Source of the DNA: Vibrio fortis
Lineage (GTDB): Bacteria > Pseudomonadota > Gammaproteobacteria > Enterobacterales > Vibrionaceae
Length of the DNA stretch: 64,000 nucleotides
Assembly: GCF_000695685.1 (NCBI RefSeq)
Contig: NZ_JFFR01000013.1
Location: 186,001-250,000 of the forward strand
Direction: 5' to 3'
Shown here: positions 38,168-47,367 of the stretch, in pieces
Position numbering within the stretch: the first letter of the stretch is position 1
How the letters are laid out: each line of letters starts with the position of its first letter
Made by a program: the position numbers and the translations under genes
The notes under the pieces: model-generated
What the model was told of the DNA's origin: nothing
Database searches by the model: none
Seen by the model: the letters and a program-made list of their open reading frames with translations, nothing else

Positions 38168-38263
38168 CTAGCTATGATTTGCTTTCGTTGTCGATGTTTC
38201 AATCGAATCGAGTAGCCATTTTCGATATGAGATGAATTTTCTAACTCGGTAACACAGCATATG
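38168..38263 (-). pseudogene. relic of a LysR gene, C-terminal end only
   Basis: A minus-strand frame ends with RKWLLDSIETSTTKANHS, plus about 15 residues before it. This matches the C terminus of the LysR protein at 41254-42177 (YKWLLDSIETAMLKASHE) in the KWLLDSIET core and beyond. No N-terminal part exists nearby, because the unrelated gene 38265-38630 ends immediately next to it. The fragment is thus the last 30 or so codons of a destroyed LTTR gene. It lies in the DUF1254 cluster, where the other copies have an intact LysR partner. Confidence 0.7.
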
Positions 38264-38264
38264 G

Positions 38265-38630
38265 CTATTTGATTTGCTTAAACTCCACAACCATTTTGTA
38301 TTGATAGTCTTCGAACGTAAATGTACTGTTAACTGATATGTTTTTCTCGATAGAAGCGACTTTAATGCCATCAACTGTAAGAGTGCTGGATAAATAATAA
38401 GACTTATTGTCGCCTTTTTTTTCAGGAAGTTTGGTTCCTACTTCGACTATTTTTAGTCCTGAATTACTAATGAAAATTACCTCTCCTGTTAATAGCATAA
38501 TTCTTGGTGTAACAAGAAGTTTGTCACCTTCATAAATTTTATAAGTTATTATATTTGTAGGGTTGGTAAGTGCCATAGATAAAGTAGGGAATACTAACAA
38601 AATCGTTGTTAATAGAGTATCTCTCAGCAT
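38265..38630 (-). CDS. exported protein of unknown function, 121 aa
   Basis: The ATG at 38630 starts a clean signal peptide (MLRDTLLTTILLVFPTLSMA). The mature part of about 100 residues is predicted beta-rich (ITYKIYEGDKLLVTPRIML, YYLSSTLTVDGIKVAS, TFTFEDYQYKMVVEFKQIK). No cysteines are left after processing. The composition suits a small periplasmic or secretion-related beta protein, but I recognise no family. It overlaps the join with the LysR relic, whose 3' end begins directly after its stop codon. Confidence 0.6.
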   Translation of the reverse strand: MLRDTLLTTILLVFPTLSMALTNPTNIITYKIYEGDKLLVTPRIMLLTGEVIFISNSGLKIVEVGTKLPEKKGDNKSYYLSSTLTVDGIKVASIEKNISVNSTFTFEDYQYKMVVEFKQIK

Positions 38631-38694
38631 TTTTATTATCCAGTTATAAAAAAATTGATAGTGCATCAAACGAACGTGCTTTATGAAATTTACA

Positions 38695-38725
38695 ATAAAA
38701 AAGTACCAACCCTAGGGGCTGGTAC
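38695..38725 (-). terminator. terminator of the large lipoprotein gene
   Basis: GTACCA and TGGTAC, with inner CCC/GGG pairs, form a strong stem; on the minus strand a T-run follows (plus-strand A residues just before 38703). Confidence 0.75.
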
Positions 38726-38836
38726 GTAATTTAATATTGATATCGACAAGTAAGCCATTAGGCAAAAATGAAGTTAAAGTAACGCCTAAGTACGTTAGCT
38801 GAAAACTGAGCTTCAAGAGCCAACAGAAACTATGAC

Positions 38837-40804
38837 TTAATTGTTGATGCAGGACACATAAGAAGTAAAGAAGTCTTCATCCGTCCTCCTGTAATCTGTA
38901 TCACCAGTTGCTAAGTCAACAGTCACTTTATCTGTACCGATATAGACTGTTGTAGACCAGTAGTAATACCAACCTGTAGCCCATCCAAGAAGAGTCATAT
39001 CTCCATTTTCTCTTTGTAGTGACGTTAAAGCGCTTTCGGTTGGTAATCTCCAACCCCTGCCATTAAAGTTCATTGATGAGAGTCTTTCGCACCATGCATT
39101 AGCTTCACCCCAGTTGACTAAAGCAAATAGCTTGCCATTGGTCTCGTACTCGCCTTCAGTACTAAAGCCCAATGATTGGGTAACCAATACATTTGGATTG
39201 GATACAAAATCATTCCCAAGCTCATCTTGGTTCACGTGCAAACATAAACCATATTGATCAGAGTTATCACATGCCAAAAGATCGATTTTATTAATAGTTA
39301 CAATATCTTGAATATTGCTATCGTACTTATAAGTCGCAATAATTTCTGCTGTTTCATCACCATCGGTTTTTACAGTAACTAACCCATTTTCATCAACTGA
39401 CCACCCAGACCCATTAGTATGCCAATCAACCAATGTGCTTACGTCATGGCCGTCTGACTTAGCAATCAGTGCCAGTTGCCCACCTTGAATAATTTCAAAA
39501 TCATCACTACCATTTTTTATTGCAATTTCTATATTATCAACGGGTAATCCAACCATTAAGTTTTCTTTACCTTGCGGTGGGTTCATAGAATCAAGCAACG
39601 TTAATTCAGCTGTAATATCTGCACTTTGACCTGAAGATGTTGATGTTACTGTTCCTTTATTGTCAACACTTAATAAATAGTTGCTGGTTTTCCATTCTGC
39701 AATTTCACGTACATGTAAAACTTCGCTCAAGTTACCTTTTGTTACTGTCAACAAAGCTTCACAGTCAGTAGAACCATAGAATGGGTTGTCATTACACTCT
39801 ACAATTAGGTGATCAGAAAAGTTATCTTTTCCTAAAGTAGTCAGTGCTAAACTTTCTTCTAATATGTCATCGATATGGTTATTAGAGTATGTTCCCGATA
39901 CTTGACAGTCATTCAGTTCAACACCAACATCTTTAACAATAAGGTAGCCATTCTCAATGTCACAGTTCCCTTCTACTGACCAATCTACATCATTTGAAAC
40001 ATCGACTTTAAATATATCACCTGAACGTTCAATAATTAAATTAGCTTCAAGTTCTTCATGGATATTTTGCAAAATAACTCGTTGTGAATTGTTTTCTGGG
40101 TTACTAAAACCAACATCTAACTCTAGGCTGACTTCGTCTATATCATCGAAAAAGATGACTTCAATATCAATTTCACTCTCCTCATATTTTCCATTTTCGT
40201 CAAAAGTTGCGGAAAGCGTAACACCCCCTTTAGCTATAGGTGTTGCAACACCATCACGAATTGTCACCACATCAGTGTTGTTCGACTGCCATTGAGAAAC
40301 TTTCGTAACATCCAATCTTTTATTAGGTAAAGTAGGCTCATTAAATAGAAAATTTGCATTATATGTACTAGGAACACCGACGACCATAATTGGGCTCCCT
40401 GAAACATCAAACCCAATATGGTTTAGAGGTTGAACTTCTACTTTATGCTCGGCATTGTGACCAGAATAAAATGCGCTTACATGCATATTTTCCTGTATGT
40501 CATATGCCCAAAAGATATTTGGATGGTGCTCATCTATTCGCAAACCATTACTGTATTCCCACGCTACCGACTCTATTTCCTGGGTAGAACCATCATTGTA
40601 AATACCCATGGCTTTAAATTCTGTTGGGTAGCCTAGAGGGCTAATTACAGTTCTTCTATCTCCTGACATCAACTCAGTGACAGGAAACAATTCGAGTTCG
40701 TTCAATGCCTTGTCATGACCACCATTACCACTGCTATCAGATGACTGTTTACAGCCTGATAACATCGCTATAGTAACTAAACTCAAACATAACTTTTTAT
40801 TCAT
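38837..40804 (-). CDS. large Ig-like (BIG2-type) lipoprotein with DUF1566-like C terminus
   Basis: A 655-residue lipoprotein (lipobox LSGC, Cys18; then a Ser/Gly linker). The central 480 residues are Ig-like beta repeats: each repeat ends in a phrase like VVTIRDGVATPIAKGGVTLS, LSVDNKGTVTSTSSGQSADI or WSVDENGLVTVKTDGDETAE, the hallmark of BIG2 domains. The C-terminal 120 residues have NWGEANAWCERLSSMNFNG, GRGWRLPTESALTSL and YYYWSTTVY, the pattern of DUF1566/Lcl domains that bind surface glycans. It is probably a surface-exposed adhesin. The gene ends at a strong terminator. AAGG lies 8 nt before the ATG. Confidence 0.8.
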   Translation of the reverse strand: MNKKLCLSLVTIAMLSGCKQSSDSSGNGGHDKALNELELFPVTELMSGDRRTVISPLGYPTEFKAMGIYNDGSTQEIESVAWEYSNGLRIDEHHPNIFWAYDIQENMHVSAFYSGHNAEHKVEVQPLNHIGFDVSGSPIMVVGVPSTYNANFLFNEPTLPNKRLDVTKVSQWQSNNTDVVTIRDGVATPIAKGGVTLSATFDENGKYEESEIDIEVIFFDDIDEVSLELDVGFSNPENNSQRVILQNIHEELEANLIIERSGDIFKVDVSNDVDWSVEGNCDIENGYLIVKDVGVELNDCQVSGTYSNNHIDDILEESLALTTLGKDNFSDHLIVECNDNPFYGSTDCEALLTVTKGNLSEVLHVREIAEWKTSNYLLSVDNKGTVTSTSSGQSADITAELTLLDSMNPPQGKENLMVGLPVDNIEIAIKNGSDDFEIIQGGQLALIAKSDGHDVSTLVDWHTNGSGWSVDENGLVTVKTDGDETAEIIATYKYDSNIQDIVTINKIDLLACDNSDQYGLCLHVNQDELGNDFVSNPNVLVTQSLGFSTEGEYETNGKLFALVNWGEANAWCERLSSMNFNGRGWRLPTESALTSLQRENGDMTLLGWATGWYYYWSTTVYIGTDKVTVDLATGDTDYRRTDEDFFTSYVSCINN

Positions 40805-41253
40805 CTAAAAACCTTACATAAAGCGCTTTAGCGCTGTTCCAAAGTTGGCATTTGACCTTGCAAATATTTACATGTTCTATTTTAATTTATAAGTTATAAA
40901 TTTGAGATGATAAATGTAAATATTATAAGGTTGTAAAACGCATAAATATGTCTTATGCGACGTAAGCGGTATTATGATTAGTTCTATAGGGGGAGGTTAA
41001 TTTAAAAATTATTAATGGATTGTTAAGCTATACTTAATTAATATATGAAGCATAATTTAATATTATTATCGCGTGTTAGGGTATTTAAGTAGTGAATGAA
41101 ATTTTTGATAATATTTTATATCGGATTAAGCGTTAATAATCCATTGGTATGGATAATTTGATATGTATATCAGGGGGGGATGTTAGAGTGGAAAGAAAGC
41201 CCTCTTAACGTAGGCAGTATTGGGGAAACTGTATGCTTTGTCCTTAATAAGGG
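40805..41253. other. AT-rich intergenic region with inverted repeats
   Basis: No gene seen. Two arms of 11 bp (AATATTTACAT at 40863-40873 and ATGTAAATATT at 40914-40924) are perfect reverse complements. AGCGCT-tt-AGCGCT stands at 40822-40835. Motif AATGGATTGTTAAGC at 41014-41028 recurs in inverted form at 41130-41145. The sequence is suited to binding by H-NS-like proteins. Confidence 0.5.
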
Positions 41254-42177
41254 TTATTCGTGGCTAGCTTTTAACATCGCTGTCTCAATCGAATCTAACA
41301 ACCACTTATATTTTTCAGAATGCTGATTCTTTTTGTGGATATAAGCAAACATATCAATTTTATCACTCCCACCAGCATCTTCAACTTTAATGGCACGAAT
41401 GTCGTGGCTGTGCTGATTAATTACAGGAATCATACATGGCGCCAGCACGTTGCTTTGCTTAACTGTGTTGATAAGCCCAACTACAGACGTTGTTCGAAGG
41501 TTCATTTTTAAAGTGATCCCTCTTAGAAGCGCTTCTTCTTCAATACGCGAATTTTTACTTATATCAAAGTACGCCAAATCAATGTGAGCAAAAGGGTAAG
41601 AAGCTAGTTCTTCCATTTTTGCTGTCGACCCTTTAAACGGGTGATCCTTTCTGGCAGCTAGCACAAAACTCAAATTAACTAAAGGCACAGCGATAATTTC
41701 AGACGGAAGGTTATCAGAGCTAAAGTGAATTACGAAGTCGACTGTACCTTTCTGAAGCTTTTCTAACGAATGCTGTGAGATGGTATGAGTTACCAGTGTG
41801 GACTTCGGGCTTTCGTCAGAGATTTGCTGAAATAAAGCGGGGGTCAACCAAGGCAAAATATGCGGGTTAGCCTCAATATGAAACGTATCTTCTAAGTCCT
41901 CAGGGTGAAAGTGTTTACCTTCTTCTATCGCAATAAACAGCCCTTCAAGCAATGGATAAACATTCCGATAGAGCCCATCTGAAAAGGGCGTTGGTAGAAA
42001 CTGTTTATTCGATAATACAAACAGCTCTTCTCCGAGAGATTCTTTGAGCTTCTTGATGCTTTGACTTACTGCTGGGGTTGAAACAAAAAGCTTTTCACCT
42101 GCCTTACGTAAGCTTTGTTCTTGGTACACAATGACAAAGACTTTCAGCAGATTTAAATCAACATTGCTTAACTTCAT
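41254..42177 (-). CDS. LysR-family regulator (partner of OMP/DUF1254 genes)
   Basis: A 307-residue LTTR with winged helix (NLLKVFVIVYQEQSLRKAGE, LFVSTPAVSQSIKKLKESLG, ELFVLSNKQFLPTPFS) and an effector domain that contains the PLVNLSFVLAARKDHPF stretch. Its C terminus (KYKWLLDSIETAMLKASHE) is nearly copied in the relic at 38168-38263. It is divergent from the outer-membrane protein gene at 42354, with 176 nt between them, so it probably controls that gene and the following DUF1254 gene. Confidence 0.86.
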   Translation of the reverse strand: MKLSNVDLNLLKVFVIVYQEQSLRKAGEKLFVSTPAVSQSIKKLKESLGEELFVLSNKQFLPTPFSDGLYRNVYPLLEGLFIAIEEGKHFHPEDLEDTFHIEANPHILPWLTPALFQQISDESPKSTLVTHTISQHSLEKLQKGTVDFVIHFSSDNLPSEIIAVPLVNLSFVLAARKDHPFKGSTAKMEELASYPFAHIDLAYFDISKNSRIEEEALLRGITLKMNLRTTSVVGLINTVKQSNVLAPCMIPVINQHSHDIRAIKVEDAGGSDKIDMFAYIHKKNQHSEKYKWLLDSIETAMLKASHE

Positions 42178-42353
42178 ACCTCACCCCAACCATAAATAGA
42201 TACTTAACGAACACTTAAGTTTATGTGAATTTAATTAACTATGTCCAGTTTGTATAGTGGTTTCACTTTCAAAGGATGGTGTTCCAGCGCAGTGTACCAA
42301 AATACCACCAGCACCAATTACACGGACGTAATATCTAAAACTATGAGGTTACT

Positions 42354-43154
42354 ATGCTATTACGTCGTTCAATTGTTTCTGTGGCTGTTCTTGCTTTCTC
42401 AGGTGCATCCATTGCTCAAGAAGCAGCACAAGAGTCTGAAGTTCAAGACATGTCAGATCCTTTGGCTGTTTATACACAAGCAGGCTTTGGTTACACCGAC
42501 AAAGGTTTAAACCTAAAAATTGGTCAAACCTATGATACCGGCAGCGATACCACAATGGGTATGAATGTTATAGAGATCAAAGGCTTTGCTGGTGATGCGT
42601 TAGGCTGGAGTAATCGAGATACTGACGACAGTATTGATTCTATCCGATTCCGCAACTTTGGCGTTGACCTAACCAATGGTCGTGGTGCACAGGTCGATAT
42701 GTCTTGGGATTTCGATACTAATCAAGGTAGTGCGTCTTATAGCTTTATCCAAGCGCTTCCACAAATGGGTATGTTCAACTTCTACCCTCTAGCAGGTTTG
42801 GGAATTGCCGCAGGTGAAGAGCTGCCAGGTACAACGGGTGGTAACTTGGACGAAGCACAAGTACGTGACCGTTACAACATGCACGGCACTTTCTACGTAG
42901 CCGGGATGTACAGCAAAATGCAGCTCACCGACAAGATCTGGTTGAACTACAACCCTATGTACCTAGGTTCAATTTCTGGTTCATCTCAATTTAAAGATTA
43001 CGGCTTTGAACAAAGTGATTCGGTATTCGCGCACGAGTTCGCTGCAAGTTACCAAATCACACCACGCGCTAACGTTCGTTACTTTGCAAACTGGACTGAG
43101 AACACGAGCTTTGACGATGGTGACCACCGCATCGAGTTCAACTATCAGTTTTAA
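42354..43154 (+). CDS. outer-membrane beta-barrel protein
   Basis: A 266-residue protein with a signal peptide (MLLRRSIVSVAVLAFSGASI). The rest has alternating beta strands and ends in HRIEFNYQF, with the C-terminal aromatic residue required for outer-membrane insertion. Repeats such as YTQAGFGYTDKGLNLKIGQT and GVDLTNGRGAQVDMSWDFD look like strand pairs of a 10-12 strand channel. Similar proteins accompany DUF1254/DUF1214 genes in vibrios. It starts an operon with the gene at 43205 (50-nt gap). GAGG 5 nt before the ATG. Function unknown. Confidence 0.75.
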   Translation: MLLRRSIVSVAVLAFSGASIAQEAAQESEVQDMSDPLAVYTQAGFGYTDKGLNLKIGQTYDTGSDTTMGMNVIEIKGFAGDALGWSNRDTDDSIDSIRFRNFGVDLTNGRGAQVDMSWDFDTNQGSASYSFIQALPQMGMFNFYPLAGLGIAAGEELPGTTGGNLDEAQVRDRYNMHGTFYVAGMYSKMQLTDKIWLNYNPMYLGSISGSSQFKDYGFEQSDSVFAHEFAASYQITPRANVRYFANWTENTSFDDGDHRIEFNYQF

Positions 43155-43204
43155 CACTGCGCAATTTCAAAGTCAGTCACCTTCAATTATCGGTAAAGCA
43201 AACT

Positions 43205-44680
43205 ATGAAAACATTATCTAAAGCAATCATTACTGCGCTTTCTGCTGTAGCTATCTCAACCTCTGCTTTCGCAACTCAAGCAGAACCGACCGAAACGATT
43301 AATACTCGTGCTGGCGAGTTTACGTTTGAAAATAGCTTCTTACACGGCATTCCAACTCAAGAAAGTTCAGATCGATTGTTTGGACTCATGGACTTTCAAC
43401 GTGCGTCACAAGCGTACATTTGGTCGGTGCCTCTCGTATCTAATTACGCTTGGAAAGACGCTTACGAGAAAATGGGCGCAGAAGACGGACAAATTACGTA
43501 TGTCGAGTCTCATAAATCTAAACTAGGTGGACTGACATACAACACATCTACTCCGTATGCGATCACTTGGTTCAATGTAGAAAAAGAACCAGTAGTCATC
43601 GAGATCCCAACTGACGAGCTGCGTGGTGCGGTACATACCATGTGGCAAATCGGTATTTCACAAATGACGGAACCAGGTACCTACGTGATTAAGGCGGCTG
43701 GCAGCGAAACACCAGATAACCTACCAGAAGGTGCCAAAGTGCTTGAATCTGACACCAACTACGTGTTCTTTGGTGTTCGCTTGATGGCGAAAAGCCATAA
43801 ACAACGTATGAGTGACTTAGATGCACTGAAGATTACTAAACTTAACGGTATTCCATTGAGCTCAAAAGGTGTGAACTTCCCATCTCTTGGTGAAGATGCA
43901 AAGCATCCGAGAGGCATGGCATTTTGGCAAACTCTGAATGAAGCTATTCAAGCAGAGCCTGTAGCAGAGCGTGATCGCATGATGCACGATATGCTACGCC
44001 CGTTAGGCATCGAAAAAGGTAAGCCATTTAATATCAACGCTCAGCAGCGTGCAGTATTAGAAGAGGCGGTTGTGATGGGAGAAGCGATGGTGAAAAACAT
44101 CGACTTCAACAAAACAAATCGCCTGCCACATGCCGCTTATGGTGACGAAAATAACACTTGGGAGATCGCGACAGCGTCAACTCCTAATCAAGACCGTCAC
44201 TACGGTATGGACCTAGATGGCCGCGCAGCTTGGTTTTATGAAGCAGTAACCAATGATATTGCGATGCATGGCTTTGAGAACGGCGGTTGGGGTCAAATCT
44301 ACCTAGACAACTATCGTGATGATGCAGGCAACGGCCTAAACGGCAGCAATCACTACACCCTAACATTAGCCGGGGATGTAAATTTTGCAGACTTGTTTTG
44401 GACCATCACGGTCTACAACGTTGAAAACCGTGCCATCATCAATAACGATATCCAGCGTGCCGATGTTGGTTCAAACATCGAAGGTACGGTAAAAGATGCA
44501 CAAGGTAATTACACCTTCCACTTCTCACCAAAGAAGCCAAAAGGTGTGAACAAAGCGAATTGGGTTCAAACTCGTGAAGATGAAAACTGGTTTGTCTACT
44601 TCCGTGCCTACTCGCCAAGCAAAGCCTTTGTTGAGCAGCAACCTGAAACCTTGCTACCTAACTTCAAACGTGTGAAATAG
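43205..44680 (+). CDS. exported DUF1254/DUF1214-family protein (copy B)
   Basis: A 491-residue protein with a signal peptide (LSKAIITALSAVAISTSAFA). It begins with a DUF1254 block (RASQAYIWSVPLVSNYAWKD, NTSTPYAITWFNVEKEPVVI, GAVHTMWQIGISQ, about residues 65-160) and ends with a DUF1214 block (NHYTLTLAGDVNFADLFWTI, NWVQTREDENWFVYFRAYSP). It is longer than copies A and C and keeps both domains. These periplasmic proteins are widespread and their biochemistry is not established. It is cotranscribed with the OMP upstream; a terminator follows. Confidence 0.85.
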   Translation: MKTLSKAIITALSAVAISTSAFATQAEPTETINTRAGEFTFENSFLHGIPTQESSDRLFGLMDFQRASQAYIWSVPLVSNYAWKDAYEKMGAEDGQITYVESHKSKLGGLTYNTSTPYAITWFNVEKEPVVIEIPTDELRGAVHTMWQIGISQMTEPGTYVIKAAGSETPDNLPEGAKVLESDTNYVFFGVRLMAKSHKQRMSDLDALKITKLNGIPLSSKGVNFPSLGEDAKHPRGMAFWQTLNEAIQAEPVAERDRMMHDMLRPLGIEKGKPFNINAQQRAVLEEAVVMGEAMVKNIDFNKTNRLPHAAYGDENNTWEIATASTPNQDRHYGMDLDGRAAWFYEAVTNDIAMHGFENGGWGQIYLDNYRDDAGNGLNGSNHYTLTLAGDVNFADLFWTITVYNVENRAIINNDIQRADVGSNIEGTVKDAQGNYTFHFSPKKPKGVNKANWVQTREDENWFVYFRAYSPSKAFVEQQPETLLPNFKRVK

Positions 44681-44705
44681 ACCTTATATCTTTAAGCACG
44701 AGTTC

Positions 44706-44741
44706 AGAGGAGTCAGACGACTCCTCTTCTCTATTTTATTT
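44706..44741 (+). terminator. terminator of the OMP/DUF1254 operon
   Basis: AGAGGAGTC and GACTCCTCT form a perfect 9-bp stem with a 4-nt loop; a T-rich tail follows. Confidence 0.8.
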
Positions 44742-44792
44742 TTAACTCAACGATCAAGGAAGTCATGACGCTAATCCACAGGTGAAGCACTG

Positions 44793-46403
44793 ATGTACCC
44801 AATCTTAACCAAACTCTTTCTTCTATTTGCTCTGTTCGTTGCTGGCCACAGTTTCGCATCGGACTTAGAGACAGCCCAAAACCGATTACTCAATGACCTT
44901 GCTAGATTAGAGCAAGTGCACGCATCCGGTGATGCTCCCAACAATGAGCAAGAATTCCGCGAGAGCATCCTCAAACGTAAAAACGAGCATGTAAGAAGTC
45001 AAATAGATGCACAAATAAACCAGCAGCAAAGTGAGGAAAACATCTCTGAACTACTGCTCACTCAGCTCAATATCACTCAGCGATTACTCAGCCTAAGTGA
45101 AGAAAAAATAGACCAACTCGCCATCGAGTTTCGCGCAACACAAGGTGAAGATAAGCCCAACTTACTAGCTAACCTTCAGCGCCGTTCAATGATGATGGAC
45201 ACCTATTATGAGCAACTGTGGGCAACTCTGAACCAACTCGAATCAAACGATGATCCTGTTAGTGACGCAAAACTTGCATTTAAGCAATCAGTGAAGACGC
45301 GAGCTGACTTTCTAACTAACATCTTGCTGTACAAAGAGGCTAAAGTCATTGAGCTTGAACATCGCAGTGCATTTTCTAGCAACAACGAAACAATTGCGCT
45401 AGAGCTTGCTCAGCAAAACGAAGAACTCGAGATCGCACTTCATAGTTTTAAATCCATTGTCGATATGATGTTTTCATTAGGTATGGAAGCGAGTGACCAA
45501 CAGGCTCTGCTTGAGCAGATTCAAAGGCATCTCAATGCTGATATTCTCGATGTAGACGTCGCTTATTCTTTGATAGAAGAAACTTTGCGTTCTTTCCAGC
45601 TGTGGATGGTTGATAAAGCACCCTCGCTCATCGTTCGTCTGCTGCTTTGCTTGGCGATCCTCTTTGCCGCCAAAAAGGTTGCTAACTTAGTGGCCGCTGG
45701 CGTTGGCATGAGTGTAAAAAGCGCCAAGATGAACTTTAGTATCTTGATGCAAAACTTCTTCACCTCGATAGCATCGAAAGCGGTGATGTTCATCGGTGTG
45801 CTTGTGGCACTGTCTCAAGTAGGCATTGAACTCGGTCCACTTCTTACCGGTCTTGGTGTCGCAGGTGTGATCATTGGTTTTGCCTTGCAAGACACCTTAT
45901 CCAACTTCGCATCTGGCTTAATGATCCTTATCTATCGTCCATTCGACGTGGGTGATTTGGTAAAGGTGAATGACATTCAAGGCACAGTAAACAAGATGAG
46001 CTTGGTCTCAACGACCATACAAACCGTTGATAACCAACGCTTGGTGATTCCAAACAACAAGATCTGGGGAGACGTGATTAACAACATCACCGCAGAAAGC
46101 ATTCGTCGTGTAGATATGGTTTTTGGTATTGGCTATCAAGACGATATCGACAAAGCCAAAAAGGTCTTCATGGATATTCTAACTAGTGATCCTCGCGTAC
46201 TTCCAACGCCAGAACCAATGGTTCGCGTACACTCACTCAACGACTCATCGGTCGACTTTATTGTGCGCCCATGGGTAAACACCGCTGATTACTGGGAAGT
46301 GTATTGGGATATGACGGAGAAAGTGAAAAAATCACTCGATAAAGAAGGCATCTCCATTCCTTTCCCTCAAAGAGATGTGCACGTGTACAACCACAACGTC
46401 TGA
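44793..46403 (+). CDS. MscS-family mechanosensitive channel
   Basis: A 536-residue protein. Residues 1-22 are a signal peptide (LTKLFLLFALFVAGHSFASD), then about 230 residues are a periplasmic coiled-coil region (LEIALHSFKSIVDMMFSLG and others). The MscS core begins at about residue 268, with the pore helix GLGVAGVIIGFALQDTLSNF and the beta-domain IYRPFDVGDLVKVND, IPNNKIWGDVINN, RRVDMVFGIGY. Such long members belong to the YbdG/MscM-like group that protects against osmotic downshock. It has its own RBS and follows the DUF1254 operon terminator, so it is probably a separate unit. Confidence 0.9.
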   Translation: MYPILTKLFLLFALFVAGHSFASDLETAQNRLLNDLARLEQVHASGDAPNNEQEFRESILKRKNEHVRSQIDAQINQQQSEENISELLLTQLNITQRLLSLSEEKIDQLAIEFRATQGEDKPNLLANLQRRSMMMDTYYEQLWATLNQLESNDDPVSDAKLAFKQSVKTRADFLTNILLYKEAKVIELEHRSAFSSNNETIALELAQQNEELEIALHSFKSIVDMMFSLGMEASDQQALLEQIQRHLNADILDVDVAYSLIEETLRSFQLWMVDKAPSLIVRLLLCLAILFAAKKVANLVAAGVGMSVKSAKMNFSILMQNFFTSIASKAVMFIGVLVALSQVGIELGPLLTGLGVAGVIIGFALQDTLSNFASGLMILIYRPFDVGDLVKVNDIQGTVNKMSLVSTTIQTVDNQRLVIPNNKIWGDVINNITAESIRRVDMVFGIGYQDDIDKAKKVFMDILTSDPRVLPTPEPMVRVHSLNDSSVDFIVRPWVNTADYWEVYWDMTEKVKKSLDKEGISIPFPQRDVHVYNHNV

Positions 46404-46461
46404 TAATTTTTGCTCGCAAAGCAACGGTCGAGTTATACACCATGACTCGACCTGTCTGTAG

Positions 46462-47367
46462 CTATACAAAAAGCTGCTCAATTTGCTCTCTTAACCAACT
46501 GTACTTCGGGCTTCGATAAAGTCTACGCGATACAACCACTGCGAGATCGCCTGTAGGTACTTTGGCAAAGCCTGGGACTTCGATACTTGATAGTCTGTCA
46601 TTCAATCTATGCGATAACAGCTCAGAGCAAGGAAAGATCAAATTACTTTTCTCTACCATTTCAACAATACAGTGTAGGTAACTACTGCGAAACTTAATTT
46701 GACCTTCAATACCGAGAGAGTCGAATGCCGAAGTTGCAAAGGCCTGCTTCTCATTCCAATCGGGGATCACTAGGCTGGCAATATCCACTGACCGGGGAGT
46801 ATTTTCATTCAGTTCTGCGCCAGCAAGAGGGTGATTTTTTCGGCACAACAACACAAAACGATCGCTCGCAATTTTTCTCTGGTAAAGCTGCTTAGTGAGT
46901 TCCAGAGGGTAGTAGTTCACTCCGATATCAATCTCACCGCTTAACAGTTTATCCGCAGTTTGATTATCCCAAGAGACAACATTGAGCTGTACCTTCGGCG
47001 CTTGTTCTAGCATTACCTGACAGAGTGTTGCCGAGTAGGCATTGGCAATGAAACCATTCAATGCGACGGTAATGAGACCTTCAAGCTGGCTCGGATTAAA
47101 GCTTTCTTGTGGTGATAACGCTTGCTCTAACGATTCGATAGCAGGAAGCAACCCAACTTTGATCTCTATCGCTTTAGCAGTGGGCGTTAACCCATAGCGA
47201 GAGCGAACAAACAACTCATCATTGAAGTGCTCTCTCAAACGCCCTAGTGCCCGACTGATAGCTGGCTGACTTAAGTTGAGGATTTCCGCAGCTCGACGCG
47301 TATTACACTCTTCTAGCAACACTTTCAGCACAAGTAACAGATTCATATCAAGCTGTCGTAGGTTCAT
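46462..47367 (-). CDS. LysR-family regulator (partner of DUF1254 copy C)
   Basis: A 301-residue LTTR with winged helix (MNLLLVLKVLLEECNTRRAA, LNLSQPAISRALGRLREHFN, ELFVRSRYGLTPTAKA). Effector domain with GEIDIGVNYYPLELTKQLYQ and the C-terminal RRLYRSPKYSWLREQIEQLF. It is divergent from DUF1254 copy C at 47680, with 312 nt between them. That gap holds the 17-bp inverted repeat described separately. It probably regulates that gene and itself. Confidence 0.87.
   Translation of the reverse strand: MNLRQLDMNLLLVLKVLLEECNTRRAAEILNLSQPAISRALGRLREHFNDELFVRSRYGLTPTAKAIEIKVGLLPAIESLEQALSPQESFNPSQLEGLITVALNGFIANAYSATLCQVMLEQAPKVQLNVVSWDNQTADKLLSGEIDIGVNYYPLELTKQLYQRKIASDRFVLLCRKNHPLAGAELNENTPRSVDIASLVIPDWNEKQAFATSAFDSLGIEGQIKFRSSYLHCIVEMVEKSNLIFPCSELLSHRLNDRLSSIEVPGFAKVPTGDLAVVVSRRLYRSPKYSWLREQIEQLFV

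Noticed and set aside
42241-42510. 89-aa ORF overlapping the OMP start
   Set aside because: It shares the region with the OMP signal peptide in another frame; composition is not protein-like.
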